Position numbers and translations under genes: made by a program
The notes under the pieces: generated by a model
What the model saw: only the letters and a program-made list of their open reading frames with translations
Database searches by the model: none
What the model was told of the DNA's origin: nothing
In this document: piece after piece, positions 1-6,459 of the stretch
How positions within the stretch are numbered: position 1 is the stretch's first letter
Layout of the letters: every line of letters begins with the position of its first letter
From: Elusimicrobiales bacterium
Lineage (GTDB): Bacteria > Elusimicrobiota > Elusimicrobia > Elusimicrobiales > Elusimicrobiaceae
Assembly: GCA_030540535.1 (NCBI GenBank)
Contig: JAUNWB010000078.1
Location: 1 to 6,466 of the forward strand
Length of the DNA stretch: 6,466 nucleotides
Reading direction: 5' to 3'

Positions 1-279
1 GTGTTCGCCCTGATAGCCTTCCCGTTCGGGGCGTTCCGCCAGGGAAACGCGTTTTTCAATCGGAGCCGTCGGGTTGGTAACCAGCGCGTCGGCTTCCGGC
101 GCACCGATATGTTCCGCCACAATGTGTTCCGGCTTTTTGGCCAGTTTCGGGGCGGGTGCGGCGGCTTCCTCCGCCGGAGCGGGCGCAGGAGCGGCCACAG
201 CCGGAGCCGGGGCAACGGGCGCGGCAGGAGCCGCAGTAACCGTGGACGGAGCCACAGCGGACGGGGCGTTCCCGCCGGC
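1..279 (-). other. Ala/Pro-rich hinge and charged tail after ACP4, cut by the window edge
   Basis: Residues about 2061-2104 (bases 148-279) are almost entirely Ala, Pro, Val, Thr and Ser. From about residue 2105 (bases 1-147) the sequence becomes charged and ordinary in composition (KLAKKPEHIVAEHIG, then IEKRVSLAERPEREGYQGEH at the edge). This likely leads into the next domain, which in PfaA-like proteins would be a ketoreductase region, but no NADPH-binding motif is visible yet. The frame is open at base 1. Confidence 0.7.
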
Positions 280-3200
280 GTTGGCCAGCGCAAAGTTAAT
301 GCAGTGGCGAATCGTCGGATAGTCTTTTAACTGGATGCCTTCCTGCTGGGCGATACCGTAGTGTTCGCGCATCGCGGCAAACAGTTCGGCCTGTTTGACC
401 GTGTCGATACCGAGGTCGGCTTCCATGTCGAGGTCCAGATCCAGCATATCTTCGGGGTAACCCGTTTTTTCAGCGACCATCGCGACCACTTCTTTTGTCA
501 CCGTCGCTTCATCGAGCGCAGCGGCTTTCGGGGCCACCGCGGCCGGGGCCGCTACAGGCGCTACAACCGGCGCGGGCTGGGTAGCCGGGGCTACCGCGGC
601 CTGCGGAGCAGGTTGAGCGGCAGGAGCCGGGGCCGCCACAGGAGCGGCAGAAGCACCACCCGCGTTATTCAACGCAAAGTTAATGCAGTGGCGAATCGTC
701 GGGTAGTCTTTCAGCTGGATACCGTCTTGCTGGGCGATACCATAATGTTCGCGCAAGGAGGCAAACAGTTCGGCCTGTTTCACGGTGTCGATACCGAGGT
801 CGGCTTCCATGTCGAGGTCGATATCAAGCATATCTTCCGGGTAACCCGTCTTTTCGGCGACCATCGCGACTACTTCTTTCGTCACCGTCGCTTCATCAAG
901 CGCGGCAGCTTTCGGGGCCACCGCGGCCGGGGCCGCTACAGGCGCTGCCGCAGGGGCAGACGCCGGAGCAGGCGTTACAGCCGCTTGCATGACGGGCGCG
1001 GGCTGCGCGGCAGGAGCCGCAGACGCGCCGGCATTGGTGAGTACAAATTTAATGCAGTGGCGAATCGTCGGATAGTCTTTCAGCTGGATACCGTCTTGCT
1101 GGGCAATACCATAATGTTCGCGCAAGGAGGCAAACAGTTCGGCCTGTTTAACGGTGTCGATACCCAAATCGGCTTCCATGTCGAGATCGATATCAAGCAT
1201 ATCTTCGGGGTAACCCGTTTTTTCGGCGACCATCGCGACCACTTCTTTCGTTACCGTCGCTTCATCCAAAGCGGCGGCGGGTTTCGCGGCCACAGGAGCC
1301 ACCGCGGACGGAGCCGCTACAGGGGCCACCGTGGCCTGCGGGGCGGGTTGGGCAACGGGCGTTACCGCAGGAGCCGCAGACGCTCCCGCATTGTTCAAAA
1401 CAAATTTAATGCAGTGGCGGATCGTCGGGTAGTCTTTAAGCTGAATACCGTCTTGCTGGGCAATACCATAATGTTCGCGCAGGGAGGCAAACAGTTCGGC
1501 TTGTTTAACGGTATCGATACCCAAATCAGCTTCCATATCGAGGTCGATATCAAGCATGTCTTCGGGGTAACCCGTTTTTTCGCCTACCATTTTGACGACT
1601 TCTTTCGTCACCGTCGCTTCGTCGAGCGCGACAGGTTTCGCAGCCACCGGGGCCGCTGCAGGAGCGGGCTGGGCAACCGGGGCCACAGGGACCTGCGGGA
1701 CCACCGTGGTCTGCGGGGCCGCAACAGCGGCAGGTTTGGAGGTGTGGATGGTGTTTACTTTATCCACAAACGCCTGGGAACCTTCCATTACCAAGGCGGG
1801 TTTAACGCCGTGCTGGTAGTTGTCTTTAATACGAAGAGTGTTCTGCACCACTTCCAAGACGGGGGCCTGCTGGCCGGAAATTTCTTTCAGCCACGCCTGG
1901 TGTTTGGCTTCATCCGCGATGCGCGGTTCGCCCACCTGCCACACTTTTTCGAGCAAAGTCATACCTAATTGGGAACCGAAACCGGCGGCTAAGCGCAAGG
2001 CGTATTTAAAGTTGTAATGTCCGCCTTTGCTGAGCGTAATGCCTTCGAGTTCCGGGTCAGCCTCTTTAAAGTTCGCAATCGGCGGCACGAGCCCCGTGTT
2101 GAGGCAGCGCACGGCGATGGCGTCTTCCAAACCGGCGCCCATGGAGTGGCCGGTAAAGCCTTTGGTATTGCTGACGATTACACTGCTTACGTCCGCCCCA
2201 AAGGTGGATTTCAACGCATACGCTTCCGCGCTCGCGGAACCGCCGCGGGCGGGCGTATACGTTTCATGGGAGATAAATACAAGCTGCTTGGCGATGTCGG
2301 AGCGGTTGAGTCCGTATTCCTTTTCGGCGGTGGCGACGAGGCGGTTCATTACCTGGGCCACGTGGCCGACGTCCAAGCGGGTTACGTGGAAACCGCTGTT
2401 GGAAATTTCCGTAGACAGCAGTTTGGCAAGCGGTTTCATGCCGCGTTTAGCAACTTCCGCTTCATCTTCCACGATAAGAGATACAGCACCCATACCCACA
2501 ATCATACCGTTGCGGCGGCGGTCAAACGGAAGGGCGGCTTTGGTGACGTCGGCTTCCGTCGTAGCGGCGCCGGAGGCCAAGAAGGCCGTCAAAATCCATT
2601 CGGACACATTGTCGTTGGTAATGTCGTCGGCGCTGATGACGATAACGCGTTTGCAGCGGCCGAGTTTAATCCAGTCCTGCGCCACGGAAATGGCCTGGGC
2701 GGTGGAAGCGCACGCGGCGCTCATCGCAGTCGCCGGCCCGCGGGCGCGGATCCACTGGCAGAAATGCGAGTGGGCGATAATAATGGTTTTCAAGATAAAT
2801 TCAGAAGTAAACGCTTCGGGTTCCACTTCTTTATCTTTAAAGTTGGCCTGGTACCACGCTTCGATTTCGGCTTTCAGGGCCGGGTCGGAGATTTGGGCGA
2901 TAAATTTGTCGCAGAACGCGCGGACTTCTTTGGCGGTCTTATTATTAAGGAGTCCCGCCACGCGTTTGGAAAGGTCGCCCATCATGCTGTTGGCCACGGG
3001 GAAAGCGGAGGTGAAAATCACGCCCGTTTCGTCAATCATATCGGCCGGCAGACCCCAGCGGTCCGGCAGGTAGCCGCCCGTGGAGGTGGGTTTGTAATAA
3101 AGGACGAGCGGAATACCCGCGTCTTTGAGAGCAAGGATACCCGCGGCAATCGCCAGCTGGAAGGAGCGGTCCATCGAGCGGACCCATTTGGCCGGAATGC

Positions 3201-6200
3201 CAAATTCTTTTTCCAAGTCAAACGCGCCGCCCTTGGCCGCCAGTTTAATGGCCTGCATCGGGGAGGTCAAGCGTTCGAAGCGGTGGTTGCCGTCTTTGGA
3301 TTTAATGACGAACTCGACGTGTTTATCAATTTGTTTCTGCTGGATTTCGGAAGAAACGGGTTCAATCATATTGCGGCCGGAGAGGATTTCGTCCAGCACG
3401 CCTTCGCGGAAAATTTTGTCCCAGCTGCCGGGGCCGCCCGCGGCGATACCGCTGATGACCACGGATTTTTTACCGCCGTTGCCGCACGGGGCGACGTTGC
3501 AGGCGCAGGCCGGGGCTTCGGCTGCGGGGGCCGTTACGGTGCCTTCGGCTTTTTCCACCGGGGTGGCGTTGCCCGTTACCCAGTTTACAAAAGCAGGGTT
3601 AAAGGTGGAGTTGTTGCCGTACATATCGGTGCCGTTCCAATCCAAGTGGATGCCGGAAGAGATAAGGTTGGCGAACAAGTCGTTAAATTCCACGATACCG
3701 CCTTTTTTGGGGTGGTTGGAGGCCAGCACTTTGATGTCTTTCTTGTCGGACAACGTGTTGGAGGCCAAGGCGGAAAGTACGCGTTTAGGGCCGCATTCCA
3801 CGAACAGGCGCACGCCGGAATCGTAGGTGGTTTGCAGCTGTTTAATCCATTCCACGGAGTGGGAAATCTGCGTAACCATAAGGTCTTTGATTTTTTCCGG
3901 GTCGGACGGATAAAACTCCGCCGTCACGTTGGTGGTAATGGGCATGGTGGGCGCGTTGAATTTCAAGGTGTCCAAGAACGCGCGGTACTGCGGCATGGCC
4001 GGGCGCACGATAGCGGAGTGGAAAGCGTGCGAAACCGGGATTTGCACCGCCTGGATGCCCATGTCGGTAAACATTTTGATAGCGTCGTCGATAGATTTGG
4101 AAGCACCGGCGATTACAGTCTGCGTCGGGCAGTTTTTGTTGGCTACGGCCACGTAACCGCTGATGCGGACGAGTTCGGGTTCCACGCGTTCCACGGGGGC
4201 AGCGATGGAGGCCATTTTGCCGTTGTCTTCCACTTTAATTTCGGACATTACTTTACCGCGGGTGCAAACGGCTTTGAGACCGTTCTCAAAATCGAAAATG
4301 CCGGCGGCGACGGCGGCGGCGTATTCGCCCAAGCTGTGGCCCATGACTACGTCCGGCTTAATGCCGAAGGAAGACAGCAGGCGCATCATGGCGATGTCGG
4401 CCGTCAGTACGGCGGGCTGGGTCATTTCGGTTTTCTTGATGGCGGCTTCGCGTTCGGCGATTTTTTCTTTCGTTTCGCCGGGTTTGCTCCACAAGGTTTC
4501 CGTCAGGGTCTGGCCGATGATGCCCGTCAGCAGGCGGTCGGCTTCGTCAAACGTGTCCTGCACGATTTTGTATTTGGAAGCCAAGTCTTTCATCATGTCC
4601 ACATACTGGGAACCCTGGCCGGGGAACATAAAGCAGACTTTGGGTTTAATTTCGCTGGGCGTAAAAGGATAAATGCCTTTCATGCGCAGGTACAGGGATT
4701 CCTGTTCCCAAACGTCCTGGGAAGAGGCGGTTTTTTTGAAAAATTCGATTTTTTCTTTCAGTTTTTCCGGCGTTTCCACGTTAATCGTCACCGCGAATTT
4801 ACCCGGCTTGGCGATATGGTTTTTATAGGAAATGCTGGGCAGGTAGGTGGGATCGTACTGAATGGCGACGAGCGCTTTATCCAGCACGTTAAAAAGTTCC
4901 TGCTTCGTGGCGGCGGAGAAGGTTAAAACGTCGCTTTGGATTTTTTCGCCGGGCACGTGAAGGGTATAAGTCATGTTTACGTTCTCCTGTTTGGGGGTAG
5001 AGGGTACGGCACAGTGGCACACTTTGGTTTCTTCTTCTTTTTTAAGCAGGCCGTCGTTCATTTCTTCCATGGCCACGTGGAAGTTGGTTCCGCCGAAGCC
5101 AAACGCGGAAACGTTGGCGCGGCGCACTTTGTCCGTGTTCCAGTCTTCCAGTTTGGTAATCACGCGGAACGGGCAGGTGGCCCAGTCCACGGTCGGGTTC
5201 GGGGTTTCAAAGTTGACGGACGGCGGCAACACCTTATTATATAAGGCGAGCGAAGTTTTGATTAAAGAAGCGATACCGGCCGCCGCTTTGGCGTGGCCGA
5301 TTTGGCTTTTTACGCTGCCCAACCCGATGGTGCCGGGTTTGGCGTGCGCGCTGAAAATTTCGTTTAACGCGTTGAGTTCCACGGCGTCGCCCACGCGGGT
5401 GCTGGTGCCGTGCGCTTCCACAAGGCCCACGTCGCCGGGGGTGTATTCTACCTGTTCAAACGCTTTTTCCACGGCGATTTTTTGGCCTTTCGGGTTCGGG
5501 GCGGTAATGCCTTTGCCTTTGCCGTCGGAAGACGCGCCGACCGCGCGGATAACGGCGTAAATTTTGTCGCCGTCTTTTACGGCGTCCGAGAGGCGTTTTA
5601 AAATCACCATGCCCGCACCTTCGGCCATGACGAAACCGTCAGCCTTGGCGTCAAACGGGCAGGAACCTTTTTCGGAAAGCGCGCCGATTTTGCAAAATTT
5701 GATGTAAGCGGACGGGGACATCATCTGGTCCACGCCGCCGGCGATTGCCATATCAAAATTGCCCATGCGAAGGCCGTTTACGGCCTGGTCGATGGCGGCC
5801 AAAGAAGTGGCGCACGCGGCGTCCACGGCGAAGTTGGTGCCGTGCAAGTCGAACACGTTGGCCACGCGGCCGGGAATTACGTTGGCGAGTTCGCCGGGCA
5901 TGGAGTCTTCGTTGACCGGGGTGAATTTTTCGCGTACGCCCGCATCCATTTCGTCCAGCATTTTCTGGGCGTCGGCCGGAGCCAGCGATTTATACGTAGG
6001 GGTGTTTTTAAGGATTTCGTACAAGAAAGGTCTGTTCAGGCGGGTGTTGGACATTTCGTTCTTCATGCCGCCCATGGAGTTGCCGATGATTACCGCGGTG
6101 CGGTTGCGGTCAAACTCTTTTTTGTCGTAGCCGGAATCTTCCAAAGCCATACGGGTGGTTTCAATGGCCAGGTGCTGCACCGTGTCCATCTGTTTGGCGA

Positions 6201-6459
6201 TTTGCGGAGGAATGCGGTATTTTAAGGAATTGAATTTGAAAGACTCGGGGATGAAACCGCCGATTTTGGAGTAAAGCTTGTCTTCGGCCTTGTGGTCGGG
6301 ACTGTAGAACAGTTTATAATCCCAATATGAAGCGGGAATTTCGGTAATGCAGTATTTGCCTTCTTTAATATTGCTCCAGAACTCATCTTTGTTTAAAGCT
6401 CCGGGCATAATCGCACCGATACCAACAATGGCGATAGGTTCAAGGTTTTTATTTTTCAT
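1..6459 (-). CDS. Giant PfaA-like type I polyketide / PUFA synthase, KS-AT-KS-ACP(x4), C-terminus outside window
   Basis: One stop-free frame of 2,153 codons; I checked the triplets across the window for TTA, CTA and TCA on the plus strand and found none in frame. The likely product is a cytosolic iterative synthase building an acyl or polyketide chain from malonyl units. Domains in order: KS1 (4-465), AT (605-920), KS2 (997-1505), ACP1-4 (1611-2060), then an Ala/Pro-rich and charged tail. The start is the ATG at 6459-6457, which puts the usual KS opening EPIAIVGIG at residue 7. Only AGAACAA is visible upstream, with no Shine-Dalgarno in it, and the frame stays open to the edge, so a start further upstream is possible. 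Classical PfaA is about 2,500-2,800 residues, so a few hundred residues or more are probably missing. The second KS and threonine-type ACPs separate it from classical PfaA. Coding status is near certain; the product is unknown. Confidence 0.95.
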   Translation of the reverse strand, partial: MKNKNLEPIAIVGIGAIMPGALNKDEFWSNIKEGKYCITEIPASYWDYKLFYSPDHKAEDKLYSKIGGFIPESFKFNSLKYRIPPQIAKQMDTVQHLAIETTRMALEDSGYDKKEFDRNRTAVIIGNSMGGMKNEMSNTRLNRPFLYEILKNTPTYKSLAPADAQKMLDEMDAGVREKFTPVNEDSMPGELANVIPGRVANVFDLHGTNFAVDAACATSLAAIDQAVNGLRMGNFDMAIAGGVDQMMSPSAYIKFCKIGALSEKGSCPFDAKADGFVMAEGAGMVILKRLSDAVKDGDKIYAVIRAVGASSDGKGKGITAPNPKGQKIAVEKAFEQVEYTPGDVGLVEAHGTSTRVGDAVELNALNEIFSAHAKPGTIGLGSVKSQIGHAKAAAGIASLIKTSLALYNKVLPPSVNFETPNPTVDWATCPFRVITKLEDWNTDKVRRANVSAFGFGGTNFHVAMEEMNDGLLKKEEETKVCHCAVPSTPKQENVNMTYTLHVPGEKIQSDVLTFSAATKQELFNVLDKALVAIQYDPTYLPSISYKNHIAKPGKFAVTINVETPEKLKEKIEFFKKTASSQDVWEQESLYLRMKGIYPFTPSEIKPKVCFMFPGQGSQYVDMMKDLASKYKIVQDTFDEADRLLTGIIGQTLTETLWSKPGETKEKIAEREAAIKKTEMTQPAVLTADIAMMRLLSSFGIKPDVVMGHSLGEYAAAVAAGIFDFENGLKAVCTRGKVMSEIKVEDNGKMASIAAPVERVEPELVRISGYVAVANKNCPTQTVIAGASKSIDDAIKMFTDMGIQAVQIPVSHAFHSAIVRPAMPQYRAFLDTLKFNAPTMPITTNVTAEFYPSDPEKIKDLMVTQISHSVEWIKQLQTTYDSGVRLFVECGPKRVLSALASNTLSDKKDIKVLASNHPKKGGIVEFNDLFANLISSGIHLDWNGTDMYGNNSTFNPAFVNWVTGNATPVEKAEGTVTAPAAEAPACACNVAPCGNGGKKSVVISGIAAGGPGSWDKIFREGVLDEILSGRNMIEPVSSEIQQKQIDKHVEFVIKSKDGNHRFERLTSPMQAIKLAAKGGAFDLEKEFGIPAKWVRSMDRSFQLAIAAGILALKDAGIPLVLYYKPTSTGGYLPDRWGLPADMIDETGVIFTSAFPVANSMMGDLSKRVAGLLNNKTAKEVRAFCDKFIAQISDPALKAEIEAWYQANFKDKEVEPEAFTSEFILKTIIIAHSHFCQWIRARGPATAMSAACASTAQAISVAQDWIKLGRCKRVIVISADDITNDNVSEWILTAFLASGAATTEADVTKAALPFDRRRNGMIVGMGAVSLIVEDEAEVAKRGMKPLAKLLSTEISNSGFHVTRLDVGHVAQVMNRLVATAEKEYGLNRSDIAKQLVFISHETYTPARGGSASAEAYALKSTFGADVSSVIVSNTKGFTGHSMGAGLEDAIAVRCLNTGLVPPIANFKEADPELEGITLSKGGHYNFKYALRLAAGFGSQLGMTLLEKVWQVGEPRIADEAKHQAWLKEISGQQAPVLEVVQNTLRIKDNYQHGVKPALVMEGSQAFVDKVNTIHTSKPAAVAAPQTTVVPQVPVAPVAQPAPAAAPVAAKPVALDEATVTKEVVKMVGEKTGYPEDMLDIDLDMEADLGIDTVKQAELFASLREHYGIAQQDGIQLKDYPTIRHCIKFVLNNAGASAAPAVTPVAQPAPQATVAPVAAPSAVAPVAAKPAAALDEATVTKEVVAMVAEKTGYPEDMLDIDLDMEADLGIDTVKQAELFASLREHYGIAQQDGIQLKDYPTIRHCIKFVLTNAGASAAPAAQPAPVMQAAVTPAPASAPAAAPVAAPAAVAPKAAALDEATVTKEVVAMVAEKTGYPEDMLDIDLDMEADLGIDTVKQAELFASLREHYGIAQQDGIQLKDYPTIRHCINFALNNAGGASAAPVAAPAPAAQPAPQAAVAPATQPAPVVAPVAAPAAVAPKAAALDEATVTKEVVAMVAEKTGYPEDMLDLDLDMEADLGIDTVKQAELFAAMREHYGIAQQEGIQLKDYPTIRHCINFALANAGGNAPSAVAPSTVTAAPAAPVAPAPAVAAPAPAPAEEAAAPAPKLAKKPEHIVAEHIGAPEADALVTNPTAPIEKRVSLAERPEREGYQGEH
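280..519 (-). other. Domain: acyl carrier protein 4 (threonine-type), residues about 1981-2060
   Basis: This is the fourth and last carrier domain in the window, with T2020 in LGIDTVKQAEL. It differs from the others in MLDLDLDME (others have MLDIDLDME), in FAAMREHYGI (others FASLREHYGI) and in AQQEGIQ (others AQQDGIQ). A 48-residue hinge (bases 520-663) separates it from ACP3. No fifth copy follows within the window. Confidence 0.9.
524..562 (-). repeat. 39-base direct repeat, copy in ACP3-ACP4 hinge
   Basis: This is identical over 39 bases to 908-946, exactly 384 bases away, which equals the ACP3-to-ACP4 unit spacing. It covers the start of the Ala/Pro-rich hinge, which should diverge quickly, so the identity marks a recent copying event. 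Confidence 0.85.
664..903 (-). other. Domain: acyl carrier protein 3 (threonine-type), residues about 1853-1932
   Basis: This is the third carrier domain, with T1892 in LGIDTVKQAEL. It is nearly identical to ACP2 through the recognition helix, then shifts to the ACP4 form at the last helix (RHCINFAL instead of RHCIKFVL), as if copies had been exchanged or converted in part. A 43-residue hinge (bases 904-1032) separates it from ACP2. Confidence 0.9.
908..946 (-). repeat. 39-base direct repeat, copy in ACP2-ACP3 hinge
   Basis: This is the partner of the repeat at 524-562, with mismatches immediately on both sides. It lies just upstream (in gene direction) of ACP3, in the same relative place as the other copy has to ACP4. 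Confidence 0.85.
1033..1272 (-). other. Domain: acyl carrier protein 2 (threonine-type), residues about 1730-1809
   Basis: This is the second carrier domain, with T1769 in LGIDTVKQAEL. Its protein sequence matches ACP3 over the roughly 60 residues compared, while the codons differ at about nine positions, all silent. The C-terminal helix reads RHCIKFVLTNAG. A 39-residue Ala/Pro-rich hinge (bases 1273-1389) separates it from ACP1. Confidence 0.9.
1390..1629 (-). other. Domain: acyl carrier protein 1 (threonine-type), residues about 1611-1690
   Basis: This is a four-helix carrier domain, first of the tandem series. It opens with LDEATVTKEVVKMVGEKTG. The helix II motif is DLGIDTVKQAEL with T1650 at the position that carries phosphopantetheine as serine in ordinary ACPs; Pfa-type ACPs usually read LGIDSIKR. 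It ends with DYPTIRHCIKFVL. It differs from copies 2 and 3 at the start (VVKMVGEK against VVAMVAEK), making it the more diverged unit there. Confidence 0.9.
1630..1944 (-). other. KS2-ACP linker, ending in an Ala/Pro/Val-rich hinge, residues about 1506-1610
   Basis: The first two thirds look structured: charged and amphipathic segments such as ADEAKHQAWLKEISG and LEVVQNTLRIKDNY. From about residue 1575 (SKPAAVAAP) it becomes an Ala/Pro/Val/Gln-rich hinge leading to the first ACP. Such hinges let tethered ACPs reach several active sites. No catalytic motif is seen. Confidence 0.75.
1945..3471 (-). other. Domain: second, divergent ketosynthase (KS2), residues about 997-1505
   Basis: This is thiolase-fold ketosynthase-like and complete in its catalytic residues. 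It starts with KKSVVISGIAAGGPG. The nucleophile is C1250 in AMSAACASTAQA. H1398 lies in ISHETYTPARGG, which replaces the usual EAHGTGT. H1438 lies in NTKGFTGHSMGAG with K1433. The C-terminal glycine motif is GFGSQLG from residue 1493 instead of GFGGTNxH. Spacings of 148 and 40 residues fit an active KS. A charged, probably helical insert (about 1170-1225) precedes the active-site cysteine. It is not the inactive chain-length factor of PfaC, because the cysteine is kept. I recall similar second KS domains in large synthases of unclear product in several phyla but could not check. Its role, such as priming, a different elongation step or proofreading, is open. Confidence 0.85.
3472..3699 (-). 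other. AT-KS2 linker with three clustered cysteines, residues about 921-996
   Basis: This linker separates the AT from the second ketosynthase. The first part ends the AT region (DMYGNNSTFNPAFVNW); the second is a short Ala/Pro/Thr hinge followed by CACNVAPCGNGG, with C985, C987 and C992. The C-x-C-x4-C spacing in an otherwise low-complexity hinge is unusual for a synthase linker. No known domain is recognised here. It could bind a metal, form a disulfide, or simply be drift in an unconstrained hinge. Confidence 0.6.
3700..4647 (-). other. Domain: acyltransferase (AT), malonyl-type, residues about 605-920
   Basis: This domain moves an extender unit from coenzyme A to the ACPs. It begins with FMFPGQGSQY (PGQGSQ at 613-618). 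The nucleophile is S709 in VVMGHSLGEYAAA. The carboxylate-binding arginine is R734 in CTRGKVM, 25 residues after the serine as expected. The catalytic histidine is H814 in SHAFHS, 105 residues after the serine. The HAFH form of that motif, rather than YASH, is the established signature of malonyl-CoA over methylmalonyl-CoA selectivity. The domain closes around FVECGPKRVLSAL (near 889). In classical PUFA systems an AT occurs both here and in a separate PfaB protein. All key residues are intact. Confidence 0.93.
4648..5064 (-). other. KS1-AT linker region, residues about 466-604
   Basis: This connects KS1 to the acyltransferase. Its first part, about 466-495, is charged and probably flexible; it holds a Lys/Glu run and a CHC motif (C481-H482-C483). 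From about residue 508 (LTFSAATKQEL) it looks like the small adaptor that follows KS domains in type I synthases, where a sequence of the type 'LSA-x-ELxxL' introduces an alpha/beta fold. A candidate internal start codon, M496, sits between the two parts, as listed separately. Confidence 0.7.
4972..4988 (-). promoter_or_regulatory. Possible internal ribosome binding site and ATG at the KS1/AT boundary
   Basis: Read on the minus strand, AGGAG (4988-4984) is followed by a 9-base spacer and an in-frame ATG (4974-4972, M496). The start would fall exactly between the flexible post-KS1 linker and the adaptor leading into the AT. A protein from here would be AT-KS2-ACPs without KS1. The match could be chance, or a relic of a fusion between once separate KS and AT genes. 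There is no stop codon just before it, so KS1 is certainly also translated through. Confidence 0.35.
5065..6450 (-). other. Domain: ketosynthase 1 (KS1), residues about 4-465
   Basis: This is a beta-ketoacyl synthase domain, which performs decarboxylative condensation of an acyl thioester with a malonyl thioester on an ACP. It opens with EPIAIVGIGAIMPG. The nucleophile is C216 in VDAACATSLAAID. The two histidines are H350 in VEAHGTSTRVGD and H389 in KSQIGHAKAAAG, with K384 just before the latter. The domain ends with the typical GFGGTNFH from residue 454. Spacings of 134 and 39 residues are normal for an active KS. The stretch DSMPGELANVIPGR ahead of the active site resembles KS domains of Pfa synthases and not those of modular polyketide synthases; this comparison is from memory. 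All catalytic residues are present, so it should be active. Confidence 0.95.

Larger units (their letters stand above)
280..1629 (-). repeat. Tandem array of four ACP-plus-hinge units
   Basis: There are four copies of an ACP of about 80 residues. Spacing between the conserved threonines is 119, 123 and 128 residues, so the hinges lengthen toward the C-terminus (39, 43 and 48 residues) while the domain length is constant. Tandem ACPs are the hallmark of Pfa-type synthases, where copy number is known to affect product yield. Runs of about 40 identical bases between copies point to recent duplication or gene conversion. Confidence 0.9.

Noticed and set aside
400..402. Thr at the ACP4 attachment site as a sequencing error or point mutation
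   Set aside because: The same residue is present in all four copies, encoded by ACC in three and ACG in one, so a single error cannot explain it.
280..1629. Tandem repeat as a CRISPR array or other non-coding repeat
   Set aside because: The units are 357-384 bases long, in frame, and translate to full ACP domains with mostly silent differences.
3036..3221. Small minus-strand open frame of 61 codons
   Set aside because: It lies out of frame inside the KS2 region of the synthase, has no domain, and is explained as a shadow.
1945..3471. KS2 as an inactive chain-length factor like that of PfaC
   Set aside because: Chain-length factors lack the catalytic cysteine, but KS2 has C1250 and both histidines at normal spacing.
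2017..4926. Very long plus-strand open frame (969 codons), with another at 361-1968
   Set aside because: They are codon-for-codon complements of the minus-strand synthase frame. They stay open because that gene lacks the codons whose complements are stops. Their translations are rich in Gly, Arg, His and Phe, with no recognisable domain, while the minus frame shows complete catalytic motifs throughout.
4972..6459. Two separate genes (a KS gene and an AT-KS-ACP gene) instead of one
   Set aside because: There is no stop codon or frameshift between KS1 and M496; the frame continues unbroken, so a single polypeptide is the simplest reading. The internal start is kept only as a possibility.
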